NCBI GenBank assembly: GCA_002337545.1
Contig: DDGE01000022.1
Span: 95,108-113,423 of the forward strand
DNA: 18,316 nt
Reading direction: 5' to 3'
Source of the DNA: Phycisphaerales bacterium UBA1910
Lineage (GTDB): Bacteria; Planctomycetota; Phycisphaerae; Phycisphaerales; UBA1924
The notes beneath the pieces are model-generated. The model saw nothing but the letters and a program-made list of their open reading frames with translations. It had not been told where the DNA came from and searched no databases. This document shows positions 15,133 to 18,316 of the stretch, one piece after another (the stretch's first letter is position 1; each line of letters begins with the position of its first letter). The translations under genes were made by a program, and so were the position numbers.

Positions 15133-15942
15133 TTACTTGCGGCGGCGAACAGACGCGATCAGACCGGCACCCGCGAACGCCAAGAACCCGGAGGGTGTGG
15201 GGGTCACCGTGATCCGGGCGACGAGGTCGTCTGCACCGAACGCGGAGTTGATTTTCGAGTTGTTCGCGGTGGTCGAACCGATGAACGAGGCGAGATAGTC
15301 ATCGTCGCCTGTTTCTGCGAAGAAGTCACGGATCGTGGCGAGCTCAGAGATGGCATCGCCGCCGTTGGTGGAGAACGCTGCGCCGTTTTCAGCGGCGTTC
15401 AGTTCAGTGCCGTTGTCGTTGATATCGCGCCCATAGATCTCGATGACGCGCGGGCCCTTGAAGTTGCCCTGTGCGTCGAAGAGTTCGACGGCGTTGGGGT
15501 TGTCGTTCCCAAAGAACAGATCATTGCTCGGGATGACCATGGACGCGTACGAGAAGAATCGGTTCACGGAAGCATCGCCGATCTCAATATCGAAAGTGCT
15601 CGACTCGCCGGGTGAGTAGACGGGCGCGTCGCCTTCGAATGCGAAAGACGCGAGGGTTGCGTCCACCCCGCCCGCTGCGCCGGCGGCGCTGTTCGCGAAC
15701 GCGTCCGAGATCGGCGCGGTGTTCCCGGTTTCTGCGAGATCGGTGATCCCGGCGAAGTCGCTCGCGAACTCACCGGTGGTGTATGAATCAAAGCCTCCGT
15801 TGTGGGCGGCAACCCAAACGGGCGTGAAGAAGAAGTTGTTGTCGCCGAGGGTATTCTCGACCTGGACCGAGATGACCTCAGCGTTCGCCGCGCCGGTGGC
15901 GGTGATGAGTGTGAGTGCGGTGAGTGTGGTTGGGATTCTCAT
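15133..15942 (-). CDS. Secreted spondin-domain-like protein with PEP-CTERM-like sorting tail
   Basis: A 269-residue exported protein. An N-terminal signal peptide (MRIPTTLTALTLITATGAANA, residues 1-20 plus A21) precedes SVQVENTLGDNNFFFTPVWV. The body contains FAFEGDAPVYSPGESSTFDI, RFFSYASMVIPSNDLFFGND and NPNAVELFDAQGNF, a pattern matching bacterial spondin_N domains. The C-terminus has TPTPS, a short hydrophobic stretch (GFLAFAGAGLIASV) and RRRK: a PEP-CTERM-like anchor recognised by exosortase systems, though of the short planctomycete form. The ATG at 15942 is chosen because AGGAG lies eight bases upstream and it begins the signal peptide; the frame is open to 16032. It is expected on the cell surface or in the extracellular matrix. 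The spondin assignment is from motif memory. Confidence 0.8.
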   Translation of the reverse strand: MRIPTTLTALTLITATGAANAEVISVQVENTLGDNNFFFTPVWVAAHNGGFDSYTTGEFASDFAGITDLAETGNTAPISDAFANSAAGAAGGVDATLASFAFEGDAPVYSPGESSTFDIEIGDASVNRFFSYASMVIPSNDLFFGNDNPNAVELFDAQGNFKGPRVIEIYGRDINDNGTELNAAENGAAFSTNGGDAISELATIRDFFAETGDDDYLASFIGSTTANNSKINSAFGADDLVARITVTPTPSGFLAFAGAGLIASVRRRK

Positions 15943-15986
15943 TAGGATACTCCTGTCATTGAAGATGCCGCCGTGGATTGGGCACG

Positions 15987-16050
15987 CGTTGTGCACACAA
16001 CGATCGCGCCGTGCCGGCACGACGCCCGACACGCCCCCGCGTTCGCGGGG
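15987..16050. promoter_or_regulatory. Palindromes in the leader between the tetR-type gene and the spondin-like gene
   Basis: Three symmetric elements lie in the 131-base spacer. CGTTGTG-CA-CACAACG is at 15987-16002. GTGCCGGCAC is at 16011-16020. CCCCGC (16035-16040) and GCGGGG (16045-16050) form a stem around GTTC. The last has no T-run on either strand, so it is not a typical intrinsic terminator. The first has the size and form of a regulator binding site. Roles are inferred. Confidence 0.35.
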
Positions 16051-16073
16051 TCCCCCTCATGATGTGAACGATT

Positions 16074-16652
16074 TCAGATCGAGAAGACTCGGATCACAGC
16101 GTCCGCGATCTCGTCTGTATAGGTTGAAGCCGGCCCGGGGATCGAGCCGTCGTTGATCAGCCTGGGGATATTCAGAACCATGCCTGTAAAGAGTGCGATG
16201 CCCAGGTCGGGATCCATCTGGCGAATCTTCTTTTCCTGCATGGATCGCACAAAGAACGAGCGGAAGAGCTGTCCCTGCTTTGAGTAGACCTCACCCAAGC
16301 GCTCGGCCATGCGATGCGGCATGAGCAGCACATAGGAGAATGCTTCGGCGTTTTCATCGAAGTACTGGTATGTGAGCTTGATCCATGCACGAACGGCATG
16401 TTCGAATGGCAGATCCGTTTTCACAAGCACGGCCTTGTCTCGGGCCATCTCCTCTACGATGCTCGTGTAGGCCTCGCGGATCAGCTCATCCTTGTTGGTG
16501 TAATGTTTGTATACCGCTCCTTCGGTGATCCCGACCTCTCGGGCGATTGTCCGGATCGAAGCACCGTCGATTCCGTCACGCACGCCCAATCGGATCGCCG
16601 CATCACGCAGGTTATCGCGAGTCGATCCCAGTTTGGTTGGTTTATTCGGCAT
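16074..16652 (-). CDS. TetR/AcrR family transcriptional regulator
   Basis: A 192-residue one-component regulator. The N-terminal helix-turn-helix reads SIRTIAREVGITEGAVYKHY followed by TNKDELI (residues 32-57), which is textbook TetR. The C-terminal ligand and dimerisation domain is helical and contains VRAWIKLTYQYFDENAEAFSYVLLMPHRMAERLGEV; its ligand cannot be predicted. The frame is open to 16910, but ATG at 16652 has GAGGA six bases upstream and places the HTH at its normal distance from the N-terminus. Its own promoter is overlapped by a TetR-type palindrome, so autorepression is likely. It is divergent from the secreted-protein gene at 16842, which it may also control. Confidence 0.93.
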   Translation of the reverse strand: MPNKPTKLGSTRDNLRDAAIRLGVRDGIDGASIRTIAREVGITEGAVYKHYTNKDELIREAYTSIVEEMARDKAVLVKTDLPFEHAVRAWIKLTYQYFDENAEAFSYVLLMPHRMAERLGEVYSKQGQLFRSFFVRSMQEKKIRQMDPDLGIALFTGMVLNIPRLINDGSIPGPASTYTDEIADAVIRVFSI

Positions 16653-16686
16653 GCGTTTCCTCGCAGGTGAATGGTGTTTCCGTTCT

Positions 16687-16704
16687 TGTACACGACCGTT
16701 TACA
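16687..16704. promoter_or_regulatory. TetR-type operator, imperfect 18-base palindrome
   Basis: The sequence has the symmetric form TGTA-n-ACG-nn-CGT-n-TACA; 14 of 18 positions match the reverse complement. Such ACG-nn-CGT cores flanked by TGTA/TACA are typical of TetR-family operators. It overlaps the predicted -10 and start of the regulator gene's promoter, where binding would block transcription. Confidence 0.5.
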
Positions 16705-16729
16705 TGCACAGGTAGCAGAATCGAGTCAA
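16701..16729 (-). promoter_or_regulatory. Predicted promoter of the TetR-family regulator
   Basis: On the minus strand, TTGACT (16729-16724) is followed after 17 bases by CATGTA (16706-16701). The -35 is close to consensus and the -10 is weak, as expected for a regulator gene expressed at low level. The transcription start would fall within the palindrome at 16687-16704. Confidence 0.45.
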
Positions 16730-16841
16730 CTCCCAAGATATTCCTGTTGAATTGCTCTTTTTCAGCATATCTTCTTTGAGGAGCCCCGAATAGGGCTTTG
16801 TGCTCGCGAAGAGTTGTACAGCGTGCCGGAGGAGTAACAGA

Positions 16842-18032
16842 ATGCGTATTGGCGTGATAGGAATAGTGCTTGTGGCAGGGTTGGCACAGGCAGAGCCGTT
16901 TGTTTTCCAAGGCGCCCTCAATGACGAGGGTGTCCCCGCGAACGGGATGTACGATTTTCAGTTCATCCTGTATGACGCTGAAACCGCGGGGAATCAGATC
17001 GGTTCATTCAACATCCTCGACGATGTTGAAGTGATCAATGGGACATTTTTCACCGAGCTCGATTTCGGCGATGACGCGTTCGATGGTTCGGATCGCTGGG
17101 TCGCGATCGTCGTTCGCGACGGCGATTCGACAGGCGCGTATGTGCCGCTGAATCCTCGTGCGAAGATCGGCAACACGCCGCAGGCGGGCTACGCGAGCAA
17201 GGCGGGCGAGGCGGCCGCGCTGGAGGATCAGTTCTGGACCACGATCGCCCCCGGCGTGCAGCTCATCGGCACCCACGAGGGTGATGACCAGATCTTTATC
17301 AATCACAATCGTGCGATCGAAACCACAGATGTATTCGTCGTGCATTCCTCCGAGAATGCCCCCGGCGGGATGACCGTCTCGACATGGCTCAACGGGATGC
17401 CCTACTACGGGTACGCGTCCGGTGGTTTCTCGCGTGCCAAGACCTACTACGACCCCGTCACGGACGCGTGGGTCGTCAGCAAGGGCGGGCAGGATCTTCT
17501 GGAGATCGATGAGAACAACGATGTCATCATCACCAACAACCTGATCGTCAACGGGACGATCACCTCGATGAGCAGCGGCGGCGGGGAAACCCTGCTCGGG
17601 TACAAGACCTACACGCCCGACACGATCTTCCAATCCTTCTCCTTCGAGCGGCTGTTCAACTCGTTCGCGGGTGCGGTCGAGGCCCAGGGCAGCACGGGCT
17701 ATGTCCGGATGGATGTCGATCTCCCGCATGGCGCGCTCATCACGAACATCCATGTGGAGTATGTTGATCGTTCGTCCGCGACGAACCTGAGCTTCGAGCT
17801 CTGGACCCGCGATCGTGTCACACTCGATTTTTCTTCCGAGGTGCTGGCGACCTCATCGGGGTTCAACGCGAACACGGTGCAGGTCTTCGACATCGTGCCA
17901 GACCCGGAACTCGTGATCGACAACACGCAATGCACCTACTCGCTGCGAGCGTTTTCGACCTCGTCATGGCCGACCGTGGGCAACCTCGGTGTCCGCAGTG
18001 TCATGATCGAGTATGAGCTGACACTTCCCTGA
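16842..18032 (+). CDS. Secreted hypothetical protein, 396 residues
   Basis: An exported protein with a signal peptide (MRIGVIGIVLVAGLAQA, cleavage near residue 17). The mature N-terminus reads FVFQGALNDEGVPANGMYDFQFILYDAETAG, then YVPLNPRAKIGNTPQAGYASKAGEA. This layout recurs in many secreted proteins of planctomycetes and other bacteria whose function is unknown. The C-terminal half contains GETLLGYKTYTPDTIFQSF, DLPHGALITNIHVEYVDRS and SVMIEYELTLP, suggesting a beta-sandwich domain. There is no PEP-CTERM or dockerin-like tail. The ATG at 16842 has a strong GGAGGAG site eight bases upstream; the frame is open to 16800. It is divergent from the TetR-family gene and could be its target. No good promoter was recognised. 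Confidence 0.85.
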   Translation: MRIGVIGIVLVAGLAQAEPFVFQGALNDEGVPANGMYDFQFILYDAETAGNQIGSFNILDDVEVINGTFFTELDFGDDAFDGSDRWVAIVVRDGDSTGAYVPLNPRAKIGNTPQAGYASKAGEAAALEDQFWTTIAPGVQLIGTHEGDDQIFINHNRAIETTDVFVVHSSENAPGGMTVSTWLNGMPYYGYASGGFSRAKTYYDPVTDAWVVSKGGQDLLEIDENNDVIITNNLIVNGTITSMSSGGGETLLGYKTYTPDTIFQSFSFERLFNSFAGAVEAQGSTGYVRMDVDLPHGALITNIHVEYVDRSSATNLSFELWTRDRVTLDFSSEVLATSSGFNANTVQVFDIVPDPELVIDNTQCTYSLRAFSTSSWPTVGNLGVRSVMIEYELTLP

Positions 18033-18070
18033 TCCGCTAAGCAGGCGCCCAGCGGCTGATATTGGTTGAC

Positions 18071-18103
18071 ATAAAAAAGCCCCCGCTCAGTGAGCGGGGG
18101 CTT
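18071..18103 (-). terminator. Intrinsic terminator of the dockerin-like gene
   Basis: A 12-pair stem, AAGCCCCCGCTC with GAGCGGGGGCTT (18077-18088 and 18092-18103), has a three-base loop. On the minus strand it is followed by a T-run (from the A-run at 18073-18078), giving a strong intrinsic terminator 22 bases after the minus-strand stop. On the plus strand the tail is only TTATCATT, so termination of the 16842 gene here would be weaker. Confidence 0.85.
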
Positions 18104-18124
18104 ATCATTCAGTTCAACTCGGGG

Positions 18125-18316
18125 TCAGGGGCACCCGGCGGTGTACGCATTGAGGAAGTCGAGGACATCCATCGCGTCGAGTTGGAGATCGCCGTTCATG
18201 TCAGCGAGCAGATCGTCCGCCAGGAATGTGACGATGTAACCGCTGACATCGTAGAAGTTGAGTGTCCCGTCGGGCTTGAAGTCCGCGGGGCATGACTTGA
18301 GCCCGTTGTAGTACCG
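18125..18316 (-). CDS. C-terminal end of a dockerin/EF-hand-like protein, 5' end beyond window
   Basis: Only the last 63 residues are visible. They form two calcium-loop repeats: CPADFKPDGTLNFYDVSGYI, then ADMNGDLQLDAMDVLDFL, ending NAYTAGCP. The second loop has acidic or Asn residues at positions 1, 3, 5, 9 and 12, as in dockerin or EF-hand loops; the first is similar but has lysine at position 3. Such paired modules closing with AGCP are common at the C-termini of large secreted Phycisphaerae proteins. They probably bind calcium and may mediate attachment. The body and function of the protein lie outside the window. A strong terminator follows its stop. Confidence 0.85.
   Translation of the reverse strand, partial: RYYNGLKSCPADFKPDGTLNFYDVSGYIVTFLADDLLADMNGDLQLDAMDVLDFLNAYTAGCP

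Noticed and set aside
16782..16797. AGCCC/GGGCT hairpin upstream of the 16842 gene as a terminator
   Set aside because: The stem has only five pairs and a three-T tail, and no gene ends upstream on that strand.
16653..16910. N-terminal extension of the TetR-family protein
   Set aside because: The extension covers the promoter and palindrome and overlaps the start of the divergent gene; a good ribosome-binding site precedes the ATG at 16652.
18062..18295. Plus-strand open frame of 77 codons at the right edge
   Set aside because: It spans the terminator hairpin and is antisense to the dockerin-like C-terminus, whose calcium-loop repeats are clear.

Overview
The window looks like a chromosomal segment from a planctomycete, most likely of the class Phycisphaerae. 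This is inferred from several traits read directly: a secreted protein with a short PEP-CTERM-like tail (TPTPSGFLAF, a hydrophobic stretch, then RRRK), a protein ending in a dockerin/EF-hand-like module with the AGCP terminus common in Phycisphaerae, a pair of large prepilin-like proteins, and GC-rich coding sequence. No rRNA, tRNA, CRISPR array, transposase or phage gene was seen. It reads as ordinary chromosome with several lineage-specific genes.

Layout. Positions 1-599 hold the N-terminal two thirds of a short-chain dehydrogenase (minus strand). A 351-base gene-free gap (600-950) follows, packed with REP-like palindromes. Next come an M32 metallocarboxypeptidase (minus) and a divergent DUF421 membrane protein (plus). 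From 8519 down to 3166, a tight minus-strand cluster reads queA, murE, murF, mraY. The three mur genes are joined by ATGA stop/start overlaps. Together they add meso-diaminopimelate and D-Ala-D-Ala to UDP-MurNAc and transfer the result to the lipid carrier, so the organism should make DAP-type peptidoglycan. A small unrecognised plus-strand gene (8662-9051) follows, then two tandem paralogous prepilin-like genes (minus).

From 11288 the plus strand carries a small lipoprotein gene overlapping dprA by four bases. After a well-formed promoter and a structured leader comes an unrecognised ORF that overlaps lexA out of frame, then lexA with a clear intrinsic terminator. On the minus strand follow ispD (isoprenoid MEP pathway), a spondin-like PEP-CTERM protein with its own terminator, and a TetR-family regulator whose promoter is overlapped by a TetR-type palindrome. 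Divergent from the regulator is a secreted protein of 396 residues. The window closes with the C-terminal end of a dockerin-like protein and its strong terminator.

No obviously new multi-gene system is visible. The most interesting points are the palindrome cluster at 600-950, the ORF/lexA overlap and its leader, the inverted GTTC/GAAC words beside the 8662 gene, the autoregulatory geometry of the TetR promoter, and the duplicated prepilin pair.
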